DNA from: Klebsormidium nitens
Taxonomy: Eukaryota; Streptophyta; Klebsormidiophyceae; Klebsormidiales; Klebsormidiaceae
Assembly: GCA_000708835.1 (NCBI GenBank)
Contig: DF237016.1
Location: 62,001 to 126,000 of the forward strand
DNA length: 64,000 bases
Reading direction: 5' to 3'
Of this stretch, positions 20,704-34,200 are shown in pieces. Under the pieces are notes generated by a model. It had not been told where the DNA came from. It did no database searches and saw nothing but the letters and a program-made list of their open reading frames with translations. The position numbers were made by a program, and so were the translations under genes. How positions within the stretch are numbered: the first letter of the stretch is position 1; every line of letters begins with the position of its first letter.

Positions 20704-22746
20704 GACAGGGCCACCTTTAGCAGGTTGCTTCCGATCAGAGAACTCTGTGTGGTAGACGAGAGATAGAAGAACGCGCCTCTGCAGAAATAATGGAAGCTTT
20801 CGCTGGAAAAAAAGAGCTCTCAGTCTGGTTGGGAAGTAAGGGAGAGCGACAGAAGATTAGATTGCCTGAAGGTCTGAAGGGGGAACGCACCAACCTGTCC
20901 AGAACACTGTGACTGAAGTCCGGAGGTAGCGCAGCACATCTGGTTCTTGAGCCGGCTCTTCTTGGAACGCCTTCTTTCTCTGGCGCGCGGGAGGTGTACA
21001 GCTTGATACCCTGACCTTTGCCTCAAGGATGAATTTTCGCTAATGATACTCGACCACATCCAATTTTGCAAGCCCTATCTGCGGTCATGGCTCAGGTAGT
21101 CTAGATACTGTATTGAATTCAAAAAGTGCCGTGAACGCGTGAAAGGGCAGCCGAGTCCTGCCAGGATTGAATCAAAGATAGCTCACAAATTTCTGTGTTG
21201 AGGAATGTCCTTAGACACTAGTAACATACTCACAGAGGAACCAGGGAAAGATTGACTAGCTTCTTTTCATAGGAATCTAGATAGAGGAGCTTTTCGTTGA
21301 AATCTGCAATCAGCGTGCAAAGTATAAACGTGTAGCTTCGCTGAATCCAATTGTACCTCTGGTACTTGAACATATAGAGAGTTGAAACCCCAAATAGTTG
21401 TTTGGACTCTCCTCAAGTAATCGTATTCGAACGCTCCTATGGTTCGGTCTCAATCAGTTTCTCTCCTTCCGTTTCCTTCATGCGCGTCCTCATCGCGATA
21501 TGTTTCCAAATCACGAAACAATGCCAATATAAACCTTTAGGGTGACGTCTATGGAAAAGCACTACGTGAAAGTACGTCGCTTCGATCATTCGTTGCCAGA
21601 ACTTGCTCGAACCTTTTGAGCAACTGTGATACCGTACTGAATTGAGGGCTCATTTGCAGATGGGCATGTTAGGACGAATCAGAGTCGATCATCAGGTAAA
21701 GATGAGACGTCCACGGGAAATTAGCCCGCGGAGTCAAGTCATTGAAACTGGAGTATCAGATGGGCGCCTGGTTAAATGCAGCGTGTGAACCTGTTGATGG
21801 GTCTGCCCATCTCAGATGTTTTTTAGTTTGCGCTCGTATCTATTGGTCGTCGTCTCCAAGAAAACCTGATAAAAGCAAGTAATGCCGTTCTCGGATTTCA
21901 CGCTTTCCCGCGCTTAAGCCGTCTGATTGCCCACAGCCAGCATGTACGGTCAGTGTCCAATACAGTGATAACCGGAATAATAGAGCACCATTTACCCTTC
22001 TTCTACACGGCTCAAACTTGATTTTCCAAGTGGGCAATTGCGCAATTACGCTGTCTATGGATTACCGTTGGATTGTCACTACAAGTTGTGATATTGAAAG
22101 TTTCGCACCGGATCCACTCCGTCTAGCAGCTAATGTCACAGGGCAAGTGGTTACGTACGCGTTCATTAGTCAGCATAACATACCACCAAGATTGCAGAAT
22201 AGCAGCCCACCTTCCCACAAGTACCGGAGATGCACATTTTCAATCGAATTTAAAGAACGAAGACTCAACATTCTGGGTGGACAGTTGATCACTCTGATCG
22301 AACACTATCAACGATGTTGCCTAAGATAGTTCAGTTCTTTTAATAGGCTTCCTCTTCCAACTCGCAAATCACAGAATGGTCAATGTCGGTTGCTTGAAAT
22401 ACGGTATATGAATGGATGTGCCTAATTAATTTTCAAGAAAATTGGTCGTGCATACTAAAACAAGGAATGGTGGTCATTGGTAAACTCTGCGCTAATTTCA
22501 AATATTTCTCTCAACCTACTTAGACCCTCTTCGAGTTTATACCCTCTTCGAGTAAGAATTAGTCCTCTTCTTTTAAGCTGGCCGGTCAAGGCAACCAATG
22601 AATGTAGCAATAGAGAAAATCCAATTTTGGCCCTTGTTTTGACAACAATTAGTCTACTGTTATGAGAATTGAGCCGAATCGGCTAGGCTTCCGGATCTTA
22701 CAGTAATCTTATGTACAGGCTACAGAACGACTAACTATCCGCCTTT
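20704..22746. other. Intergenic stretch, no gene seen
   Basis: The longest frames are about 100 codons, lack family resemblance and are not supported by splice signals. The composition becomes more AT-rich from 21,100 onward. A short direct repeat ACCCTCTTCGAGT occurs twice near 22,523-22,553 with an 18-bp period. Possible 5' exons of copy 3 may lie between 20,800 and 21,080. Confidence 0.45.
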
Positions 22747-25700
22747 CTAAGAGCTTTTGACCTCCGCTCTCGGCTCCACTTCGATTAGGTCGCCTTTCGC
22801 ATCATAGCGAGCCCGGTCCCTCTCCATGAGGCGGTGCGTCGACCGGTGCGAACCGACCAGTTGGTCCCACCACGTAAAATAGAGGCTCTGTGCGCACACA
22901 AGAACATATTAATGACGCAATCCCAAGTGTTAACCTCTTGCCTGACCTGACAAGTACCAAAGACTAAAAGAAACGTTGCCTAATCGTAGGCTTAGTGCGA
23001 CTGAATATTTCCCGTTTTGAGTTCGCTATTTCGGGATTAAGGGGCACAGAGACAAAGTCAACTCTCAAGCATCTGACCACAGACAAGGCGACAGAATATG
23101 GTGGTGACCGCTCCGCTAACATCAGAGAATGTCTTCTGGTGACACTGGCATACCTACAACGCAATGGCTCCTACCCTTGGCAATCAAAGACGCCGACTCA
23201 AAAATCATCAAGTTCCTTTTGACCATTAGTCTAGGAAACACCAAAAGAAACAACAAAGGCCATACAGGAACTGCCCATCAACGCGCGAGAATGGCGAAGG
23301 GCGTACCTTATTGTAGCGCGGGTCTAGCTGCACATGAAAGAAAAAGACTGTCAGATAATGGACAAGAGTTGCTCCGGCGTATGACATGGCAGGATTCGAT
23401 TCTAATCTTCTGTCCAGAAGAAGAACTTCATGAACGACCGTTCCCAACGTCGTTCACTTACGTAAGCAGAGGAGAGCCTACGACGAAGTGTTCGCAAGAA
23501 AACCATTCGCGAGTCAAGTTCCTTGATTTTTGAAGCACCTGACTGGAGCCCACATGTCTTTCCATCTCAACACAACAGTCGACATCAAGCGCGAGCACCA
23601 GACGGTGTAATATCTCCTCGTCTAGTAGAAAACTAGGTCGGGGGGATTTCTACTCACGTGGTGCACGTAGTGGATCTGCGCGTTCTGGCTCCAGGGCGTC
23701 CCGAGGCTGCCCAGCGAGAGCGCCGTCGTGAGCCAGTGCGGCAGGTCATACCCGCAGTGGCCCACCATGTTGGCCGCATTCTCGCACGCGAAGTACCACA
23801 GCAGCGCCGCCGCGTTCCACATGGGCCGCTGCCAGTAGAGCCACGTCATCACGAAGCCGTGAAAGAAGCTGATGGTGGCCAGCAGGTCCGCCCACTCCAT
23901 GAAGCCCGTCGAGAAGACCGACAGGTCGCCGCCTGCACGAAGAAAAGTTGAAGATTGATGAACTGTGCGCGGCGACCAGAGAAAATTGGACAAGCGATGT
24001 AGCAAAGAATTTGTGGCGCAAGATGTAAGCGAGCCCGCTTCGTCCGGCCTCTGGCCCGTCAACAACTCGTTTACATTGGCGGCATTAATTGAATAACCTC
24101 GTCCTGCTTCTTCTCATATGTGGGCTGACTTCGAAGTATTGTTGTCTCGAAGGAGGATATGCGCCGTTGTTCTTCTACCCATAAGAGCAGATATGGTGCC
24201 AGGAATAAAAGTATCAGGAAGAGCCGTCCTTACCTGACTTGTGGTGCATATAGTGGAACCGCATGTAAATCGCCTTGTACTTGTGCATCATATAGTGCAC
24301 GGTAACTGCAAGCAGCCAGTGTAGTCTGATGAGTTGGAAGGACAACAAACTACTGAAGATCATGCACTGACATAGACGGCAGGAAAGAAGGATAGGGAAA
24401 CTTAGCGACATACAGAACTGAAGCAAAGAGAGCATCAGAACAACAGATCGTCTTGCAATTTTAGGTTTGTGAACAAAACGTTCTCACGATGTGGACCTCT
24501 CGACGCAAAGGCGAACGATATGGATCAAAGTTCAATCAACTGGGCGGTCAGACGGTTCGATCGAGACGAACGCTTTGATCGTCCTTTCGTCTCACATAAG
24601 CAGATCGACCGCAGGCGCCGCTATGAAATCCAGGTAAACTGGCGCCGACAAAAGACGAGGAACCAATAAGTTGCATTACTCACAGAACCACCAGTCGTGC
24701 AGGAACATGAAGGCCCACTGGAAGATGAGCATGCCCAGCGGATCGAAGTGGAAGCCAATCCGGTTCAGAAAGCCGGCGCGGTAGCGGGTGAGGAAGAAGC
24801 CGACGGGGACGTATGACAGGCTGACGCCCAGGAAGCTGCCAGTGCGGTAATGCAGCGCAAAGTCGACTGCAGAGAACATAGTGATACGCACTGTAAGTAA
24901 AAAGCATAGTGAGTGTAGGATACTCGAACGGTCTGGCAAATTTTACTCTCACGCGCATATACCACCACCACATTCCGAAGGCACCTTCGGAGTGACGCCA
25001 ACCAGCAGAACGCTCGGGGTTCAATCCTTTTGGAAGCATTGGCCATTGAAAGCACTTGCTTGTCCACAATTAAGGGTTATTGCAGAAACACTTAACTCTG
25101 CCAGTGAGCTTTCAACAACTGCTTGGGGATTTTTGTTTGGAAAAAGGAGTAGGAGATTAGTGTATGGTGAACCTCGGAATCACTATTCCAACGAGTTTGC
25201 AACCAGGTCGATTAGACTCCATAAACGTAACCGCGTGAATGCAGGCCAACTTGACTCTATTCTCTGATCAAACATGGCTTGAAAGCCTTCAAGAAGGCTG
25301 GTTTGCGGCTGAAATGAGGAGCGCTGTCTTACTGGCCCACAATGAACGTCCTTCTGAAAATACCGAGTAGAAGGAACCACTGGCGTAAGAAGGAACCAAA
25401 AGTGGCAGCCCAAAAAGCAGCTTCCAATGTCCTTGCTGAACCAAAAGGTCACAGTTAAAAAGGCCACAGTTGTCTGTTCCCCTTTGCTGGAGTGGAAGTT
25501 TCCATCTCCTTACCAATCAACAGACCTTAGGCCTCAGAAAAAGGACGCTCGAACCCAATGCAACAGTTTCGAACAATCTTCTTGGTAAGACCTCTCCAAG
25601 CAAAGTCAACCAGAAAGAACGATACAACGTGAGAAGCTGAGTGTTGATCTCAACCTCTCTTCAACAGCGCTCTGTGACCATAACACCCACCTGCTATTGA

Positions 25701-25940
25701 CGGGCAGATGCGTCGGATGATCTTCCTGTTTTCCAGCCCCTTGCAAATGGCGTACATGCTATGCTCCACCACAAAGTTGAAGACCCCAACTCCAAACCCA
25801 ATCACCAGCGCGCCCAAAATCTGGAAAGCCAGCTCCCTCCCAGGGGAAGAAGCAGGGGCGCCGAGCTTTTGGCATATGCCTCCGGCTAGCCTGTGTAGGA
25901 GCTCGCCTCTGCTTGCAGAGATGGTAACATTCCCCGCCAT
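22747..25940 (-). CDS. Fatty acid hydroxylase / sterol desaturase superfamily membrane enzyme
   Basis: Exons (minus): 25940-25691, 24866-24684, 24305-24234, 23932-23658, 23327-23307, 22887-22747; 313 aa, all phases consistent. It belongs to the integral-membrane di-iron oxygenases of the FA_hydroxylase type. The histidine clusters are HDWWFFTVHYMMH (HD-x3-F-x2-H-x3-H), RFHYMHHKSG (HxxHH) and IHYVHH, with HCGYDLPH between. Several hydrophobic segments flank them, and the N-terminal exon has a long glycine/valine-rich span (LGALVIGFGVGVFNFVVEH). The reaction would be O2-dependent hydroxylation or desaturation of a lipid in the ER or plastid envelope. Whether the substrate is a sterol, fatty acid, sphingoid base or carotenoid cannot be told. 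The 21-nt exon 5 encodes only LDPRYNK. An in-frame ATG at 26,024 could extend the N-terminus by 28 residues. Confidence 0.88.
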
Positions 25941-28236
25941 TGTTGACGTCAGCGCGACTCGGGAAAGTAGTGGCTCAACACAGAAGCAATCCGGATCGAG
26001 TAAAGAGTGCTTCTCTAAGTTCAATCAGCAATCTCTGTTCTTCTCTTGTGAAATTGACCCTGTCAAAAACTGCCAAAGCAAGGAGGTGATAAGCGATTTT
26101 GATTCCACCATGCACTGATGGGCATCCTCAAATGCGAGCGAGATTGACGCTACTTTCTTCTCTGCAACTGACTTTTCCTCCAAGGCCGAGAAAATCTAAA
26201 GAAAGAAGCCCTTTTGCTGAGGGCCAGAGGCAGATCACTACTGCGAACTTTGAGGACGTTCTGTGTAGGACCCTCGATCAGAGCACACCTGTTCAAGGTG
26301 ATTCGCTTTTCCGCTTGCTTTCGCTGGCTCCTACTTCAAGTTCAGCAGCTGCCGAGGTTGATTGCGGCAGAATAGAGGCCCACGTTCGCTCGCTCTCCGT
26401 AATGTCCCATGCTTGTGGATCTGTGAACGTCATGAAGCTCCATCATCGGCACGCAAACCTACTTTCCAGCATGCATGCAGTCCAGCTTGCTGGCTAGACA
26501 AAACCGGCAGCCTATGGTACTTCGAATCCTAGCTGTGCACTAGCTGGTGTCAGAGCGCGAGGTGACGATGCATCATGCAGGTTGGTCCAGCTTGTGCATG
26601 GTGGCGCGGCGCTCCATGCAGGCCTCAGCTTGACACGAACAAAAACACGTGGCAAGCTCGGGCGCGATTTGATTGGCCGACGTCGACCATCGGACCCGTC
26701 AAAAGTAACCACTCGGGATTCTGTTTGCCGCGCTGCATTTCTGGCCTCAAGCTTCAGTGCATTCAGTCCAAGACTCGCAAAGTCCCAAGGTTGGTAGTCC
26801 AGCAACAATAGAGGAAAAGAGGCTGAGCTTGCATGGCATCCTCGGGGCTGCATTGCATGAGTTGCGGGGCAGCATCATTGCCGCCCCCCCTTCATGGGAG
26901 CGTGCAACGAACGGGAGGAAATATCGCCCCGGGGGCGCCCAAGCACACAACCACACAAGCAGCCGCTGGACCACCACCCATTCTGGTCAAAATCAAATGT
27001 TCGCAACTTAATATGGTTGAACTTTCTGCATCAGCCTCAGCCGCAGCCTTCATTCCAATGCCTTCTCATTGAATTCATGCAATGTCACATGCCAACATCG
27101 ACCGGCCAGTAACCTTGCACCCTAAGTGCAACAATTGCGCGCTTTGCCCCGCATACGAAAACGGCGACGGTCCTTAAGTCATGCCTCCAGAATTTTCTAA
27201 AGCACGCATTGTCGAAAGGGGCACTGCACATGATTAGCTTGTATAGGATGGTACCACGCGACATTTGAGTAAGCTGATAAGCTAGGCCGGATATCGTTAT
27301 AGGATGCATGATCATATAAGTCAGAAAACTTGCTTTCCGCATTAGTAGCTTCTAGTGTTCTACAGCAATTCGATGTAGTGACACAGTGATCGAAGCCTGC
27401 CTGATTTAAGGCGCCTGTCATTTGTGTAACTTGCAAGGAAAGTCATTATTTGTAAGACCTACTTGGACCAACTTACCGCTAGATTCAACCGCCATGATGA
27501 GCCTAGGGCAACTAGGTTCTGAACTTTGACATCGCACCGTTTGCAGCCGACAATTACATGGGAAAGAAGTCGGCCAGGCGCGTGCTGGCGCCGCGCTCCA
27601 CACTTCTATATACGCATGATATAAGTAGACTGTCAGGTCCTATCAAGAGTCATGCCACCCAACCTAGAATCCGGATTTAGCGCAGTGGCGTACCCGCCAG
27701 TCATACTCGTTGCATTGATTGCATGCCGCACGTTTCTAGTCTAGGCTGAATTCACGCGATTCTTGTCGATGCGCGTCACATATGTTCAATCAATCACAGC
27801 AAAAGCTACTCGACATATGATACTATTTTTTGATCCTTGACAAACATTGGTGCTCGCGCTTATTCGAAATATTACAGATTATAGTGCAAATGCTGGTACT
27901 AAGGTAATCAGCATTCGAATATGTGTTTTCCAAACCGCTCCAGCTTGCCAATTCCAAGTTCTACTCTACGCCAATCCGTCCGAATGTCCAGATTTCGAAT
28001 CGTGTTTAGTCATTGATTGAATTGATACTCTTACCTTCACTCATGATTGACTCTACCTGCATGCAACGCAACCGGCCAAAATCCAGGAAATACCACGCAT
28101 GTCCAAACCTACATTCCTAGCATCAACACATCTGTATACGTACAACTAGGCTGGTTTCTCGATTCTTACGTGCACGATGATTAGCAATAAATATGCTAAG
28201 GTTCACTCAGAGTGGCATGTCTCAAACTCAAAAAGC
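25941..28236. other. Intergenic stretch, no gene seen
   Basis: 26.1-27.0 kb is moderately GC-rich with overlapping short frames on both strands and no recognised domain. 27.0-28.2 kb is AT-rich with few frames. It contains the shared 3'-to-5' gap between two minus-strand genes (downstream of the methyltransferase, upstream of the hydroxylase). Confidence 0.5.
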
Positions 28237-31200
28237 TCAAGATGGAGAAAGTACCTCCGCTAGGCTTGCATCCATTTCCGCGGCCCCGCTCTCAACGAGG
28301 GCCACGTTTGACTCCCTGTCGAGCCCCGGAACAGCAGTCAATGGGCTGTCAACGGACGGCTGGGACACGGAAACCGTGGCTTTGCGGGGCACAATCTCGC
28401 AGCGGTCCAGACACAAGTTGACGTACTCCGCCGACTCGTCCACGTAGCGCACCAACCACGGCTACAAGAGGGGTAGAGAAATTCTGATAATACCTTGATT
28501 TTGGAATTAACATTCATTTTGATAAACTTGACCTGATTGGACAAAGACAGAAGGCAGCGTGGCTACGAAGACCTTGAGCGCGTTGACGATTTAGAAGGGA
28601 GGCACCGAGACTCCTGAATAGTGATTGGACATCTTCACAGGTTTCAATCGCTTGAAAATAGACTTTGCTCTGCTCCGGAATACTTGACGAAGTACCGCCA
28701 CTAACGACCTGCTTTGACATTGTTGTCCCCGGTTAGAATCAGATTGCGGGCACGGGTCAGCGTATTTGATATTTGCAGGGCAAACGAGTAGTGAACAACA
28801 AACAGAACGCTTTGCAAGACGCCGCTCACCTGTGTATTCCTGAAGCCCATCGTGGCATCGAAGCTCTCGACCGTCGCCCACATCCACAGACGGGTCTTCA
28901 CGTCGAGAACCCGTACCTCCCTCCCAACAAGCGCAGCCCCATCGAGAGCCGGGTTTTTGATCAGCGCCGCTTCCGTCACGATCTTTTTAGGTTTCGGGGC
29001 CGAGGGTTGCCGGACCTTCCGCTGCCGGGCCGGCTTCTCCGGAAGGGTTAAGCCCAAACCCGCTCGCCAGGCGGCTTCCTGGGTAGCGTCGTTCCGCTCG
29101 AAAGGGTTGGGGAACAACTCGACCCGGTCTAATACCCGGGTAATTTCTAGAGTAGCTGCACTTGGGCTTAGCATGGATCCCGGAGAGAGGCCGCTCGGCG
29201 CAAAGTCCGGGCACATCAGGTCTGTTGCTAAGGTAGTATCACCAGTGCCGATTTTGCCCAGCTCTTCAGGCTCCAAACCGGGGAAGAGGAGAGTCTGGAC
29301 CACAGGATCGGGGCTTCGAACAGCTGCCGAGAAGGGTCCGCCCACGGGAGGGACCTCGGAAACTTCAATCGCCGTTCCGCCCCTCTCGTTCACTTCGATT
29401 ACAAGGGCGACCCCAGGTTCATCTGGAAAAGCGGTTGCTGGTGTTGTCTGGGCCGCAGCGGGAGACGCCCCGGTCCTTTCCGGGGCAGCCGGGGCAAAGT
29501 TTCTGGTCAGTGAAGGCGCCTTCGATGAGGGAGGACTCGGCCCGGATGATTCCCCTAGCCCTACCTGAGAAGTTAGCCGCTGCAAAAGTGCACTCGCCAG
29601 CGGCGAATGCCGTCCGCCGTTGGGGTCGGGTCTTCCAACCGAGGCGCTTCCGCTGGCTTCCCGCTCGCTCCCGGAGTCCTCGGAACATTCTACCGGGCTG
29701 CCTCTGCACTTACTCTCCTCCCCGCTGAAGAGCCCGGGACCTTCAACCGGGCAGCTGCCTGCAGCCGACCGCTCAAAGCAGACTGACGCCGGGGAGGACT
29801 GGTTCAAGGGCTCTACCGAGGGAGAAGGAGAAGAGTTCCCGGGCAAATGTACGCCTGGTTCCAGAGGGGGCGGGCTGCCGCCGGTGGCGCTCGGAACTAG
29901 CCTCCATTGCTCCTGAGGGAGGTCCAGATGCTCAACGGTTTCGTCCGCGGCATAGAAGATCTGCAGAAAGAAGATGCAAGTAAGAGCGCAGGGATAGAGT
30001 GAGAGGAAAGGAACCGAAAACAGGTGCTCTGCAAGACTGAACTTGATGCAACTTCAAGATGGACTTCAGATTTGCAATGGAGAGGACGGGACCGCTGGCC
30101 TCGATATCAGATCTTCTTCTGTTGCATGGAGTTGGTTGTTCGCGGCTTCGGTCAATTTTAAGGGCTTCCTCCGAAAGGGGAGCATTTTCTCTTGCAAAGG
30201 AACATGGTGACTTCCTTCTGGTCCAGAGAACCAGCACGCGTTGCTCTTCACTATCTAATCAGAAGCCGAGCATGTGCCTCTTAGCGAGGAGAGGATGCCG
30301 TCCAGGCAACGCCCGACCAGACGTGCCAACACTCAAGCCGACTATCAGCAGAATATGGGGCCTCGAATCACGACTAGCCGCTGACCTTATATGGCCTCTT
30401 GTTCCGTGGGTTGAAGCTCTGCACAAGGCCCACGTAGAAGGTGTTGTCCTGCGGCCAATACACCTCCACGTGGCGGCCCACCAGGGCCTGCCCGAGGAGC
30501 CCGGACGAAACCAGGGGCGGCGCCACGTCGCCCAGCTTGCGCTTCAAACTGGGCGCAGGCATGCCGCCATCTCCCTGCAGAGACCAGATCCAGGTCTAAT
30601 GTGGCGATTGGGCTCGGACAACCGCATGATCTAGGATATGTTCGGATCACGACCACCGTTTTGGGTTGGTCAACTGGACCGCGAGAAACCGTTAAAAGCA
30701 GGATCGGAGCTTTGCAAGATCGTTGTCAAACTTTTGCACCTCTCGTGGATCGGAGAAGCGTGGTGTAAGGAAAGGCATTCTGAAGAGTGGCTTGTCGAGA
30801 CGAAACCCTTTGCAATACCTGCGCAAAAGCAAGACTCCCTTTGGAAACTTTTTAAGGCTCAATTCTGCTCCGGATAACACTTGGTAAACATTGCTTGAGC
30901 CAGAGATAGTAACCAGATCACAGCCAGACAGTTGCCAACTGCTCTTATCCCATCTTTCCCCTTACCATGTACTCGCCCTTCTCGTCAAAGCGCCGCAGCC
31001 AGTCGTGCTCCGCGCGCGCCCACAGAACGATGCGCGCGTACTCGTCCGGCAGGTCCATCTTGTCCGAGATCTCCTCCGGACTGCGGTCCGGCCAGGGCAC
31101 CACCTTGTCCACCCACAGCGAGGACCACTTGTTCTGCTCGCCTTTAAATACCACCAGCGTCTTGCCCGTCTCCTCCTGCGCGAGCACCGCCGGGGACGCG

Positions 31201-34200
31201 TGCGCGCGGCTCTGGAGGACGGCGGGGTACCACTTGGGCCTGGATGGGAGAAACAGGGGGGAGCGCAGATCAGCATGGTTGAGAAAGACTGATTGAACTG
31301 TGGTGATCACCCTTCCGTTTCAGCAGTCAGTCTGCCGCCTAAGGGACTGTGCGTGAGACACAGGGCTCGCGGTCGAACTTTGAGGGAATTTGACTGTCAA
31401 GCTTCAGCTCACAACCGGGCCTAGAGGACGTCTTTCTAGCGGCTGGAGCAATCGCATCACGTAACTACTGCCCCGCTTGGAATGTGGCCCCGATCAAAAG
31501 AAGGCCGGACTGTGGAGACACAGCTCGGCCTTCTAGTCAGATTTGTAATATTTGAACCAGCAAGCTTTTGCACGGACGATCTTCAGGGATCGATGAGACA
31601 ACTTGCAGATATGGATAACTAAGACGGTCAAGAGGCATGACAAGTTTCGGAGCAGTGGCACACCTCCAGCCGGTCAGCGACGCCCAGACGACCGACTCCG
31701 CCGTCCGCGGGTATGCCTGGAAGTCGTCCAGCTTCATGCCGTACGTCCGAATCAGCTTCAGTTGCACGCTCTGCGACACCTCGAACCGTTTGTCCTTGAG
31801 TCGCTTGACGTAGTTCCTGACGTCAGCCTCAGCGAGGCCCGGCCGGATGGCTGTCAGGAACTTGCTTAGCGGGGTAAACGGCAGCAGCTCGGGCAGCTCC
31901 GAGAGGGCGCCACGTGCCAACAGGCCATTGGCTTCTCGAGGTGCTGCGTTGCCAGCGAGCCGCCACGCTGCACGCGGCCAGGCCTGCAGAAAGAAGTGCG
32001 TGATGTAAAGAGTCGGGAGTACAATTTCATTGTTGCGGAAACGAAGATATGACAAGGCTCGTCAATGAGAAGTACAGCTTCAATGTGCACCAACTCTGAT
32101 CAACACCAGCTCTGAGAAAAGCTTCTCGCTGGATACGGCATGCGCAAACGATCTGACTAACTTCATAAGACAGAAGCACCATTCGTTTATAAGCAGCGCC
32201 AGGTTATTAGGATGACGTGCTTGATGACGTCTCCAACTGTGATCCCTGCACTCGGTCCTGTTCAAACTTGTCCGCTACGCATGAAACAAAACTGCCAAGA
32301 AAACAAACCCGATGAGTTCTGTTGGTCGGTTCTGGAGCCGTTCGCATCGCAGTATTGGGTAATCTGATTACGGGCAGGGCCAAAATCACTGACCTCTGGG
32401 GCTGCGGGGTCGAAGGCTTGGTCGCCGTTTCCAGTCGTGTACTTCCGCCCCTCATAAGGGTTGGCAAGTCGTTTGCCAATGTACCAGGCGACCGGGACTG
32501 ACACCGCGTCGCCCACAAGAGCGAACCGCGCCCTTTCGTGCGCTTCGGGTGTCAAGTCACGGCTGACGCCTCCCTCAGTGCGGAGGCAGGGCCACGTGTG
32601 CCCGATCTCAAAGCCCTGGAGCCGCTCGGCATCTTCGATGGCGAGAAGGCCGGGAGGGGTCTCGCTGCCGGGGGTGACGATCATCCACCTGTGAAGATGC
32701 AGATGCCGACCACAATGAGTTCAGACTTGTATGATCGACCGACTAATCACGAGACTTGTGAGGTGGACTTGGAAGCTTCATCTAGCAAAGCCCCTAAAGG
32801 GCAAGTTCAGGAGGGTTTAAGCAGAACTTTTTGATTGGCCTGTCACAGTCAATCCTGCCTGAGAGTACTCGGCTGTTGACTGCGGCCCCCGGGTTGTGAT
32901 TGGGATTCCTGATCTTGGTCAAAATTTGGCGCCCACAGTTGGCCAGCAGGACAGTCTTGTAAAAAGAACTTATGGATAGGGACAGTAGCTGGATCAACAA
33001 CGGGGGTTCATCAGACAAAGGTTGGGTCTTGATTTCGACAGCATGCACTTTGGCCATGGACTATCGTTGATGACAACGACCAATCAGAGAGCAATAAAAA
33101 TCAGTATTCCTTGCAAAAGTGGGACCCAGTCTTTCTACCCGCTTTGTGATTGAAGCCAACCGAGAACAAACCGACATGCGGGGTTTGTTCTTCCTAAGCT
33201 TCATCTCTTTTGAAGATCAAAAGCGATGTCGACGTTCACCAGACGGCATCCAGTCTGTCCGACGAAAAGGATTATTTCCTAAAGTTCAGATGATCAAGTC
33301 GAGAGGGATCCCCCACCTGCTCCCGTTGCTCTTGGTGAGCGTTGGCATGACGCCCACGCAGCCCCCCGAGCGCCAGCACTCCAGGTCCATGGCATGAACC
33401 TCCTGTTCAAGGTCCTTCCCGTTCTCCCAACACAGCACGCACGGCGCAGCGCACGGGCTGCCGCAGCTGCCGACGTCAGCGAGCAACGCGTCTCTGCAGC
33501 AGTGGGAATTTTGATGAGGCGGATAGAATCAGGACTGAAATAAGAATTAATAACTTGTTGAAGACGTCAGCAGCGCCCTCGTTCGAGAAGGCGAGGAAAG
33601 TAGTGGAGACTCTGCCACTTTTGGCTACGATAGGCGCGCTGATCTTGATGTAATCAGCTAGCAGGTGGTTCTTGGTAGGCTGTCCTTTTCACAAACTTCT
33701 TTTGGAATGGGTGATCAAACAATTCACAGCAAGCAACGCTTACAACCTTTTGATGGACTTAAGGTAGAGAAGCAACAGACTCAGAATGCCCCATTATGGA
33801 TTTTGATTGGTAGCCAGAAACTACAGAGCTTCTAGCACACCTCTTTGTGGAAAAAAGAAATGACCCCCACTGACCTGGGGTCCCCGTGCAAGCAGGCCAC
33901 TATGAACACCCTGCGCCTGCGCTGCGGGTCTCCAAAGCCAGAAGTGTTGATGATTCGATAAGCCCAGCTGTAGCCGAGTCTCTCAAGCTGCTCCGCAACA
34001 TAGCCCATCACCACTGGCTGCCCGTGGATCCGATCGAGCAAACCTGCGTATGAAGACCAAGCACTACGGTTTGAAGGAGCTCAAGCGACGAGGCAAGCTC
34101 ACACTAACTGAGTTTTATGCCAGTGTTTCAGCTACAATTGCCTCCCTACAGCGGCCTCTTAACAAAAAGACAGGCTCCAGAAATGCAACGCAAGGGACTG

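Noticed and set aside
27670-27700. TTAGCGCAGTGG resembling a tRNA or SINE head
   Set aside because: There is no second promoter box and no poly-A or repeat tail nearby.
28701-29846. Stand-alone 381-residue minus-strand gene
   Set aside because: It is the large internal exon of the DNA methyltransferase; both ends have splice sites and a Tudor-like domain is split across each border.
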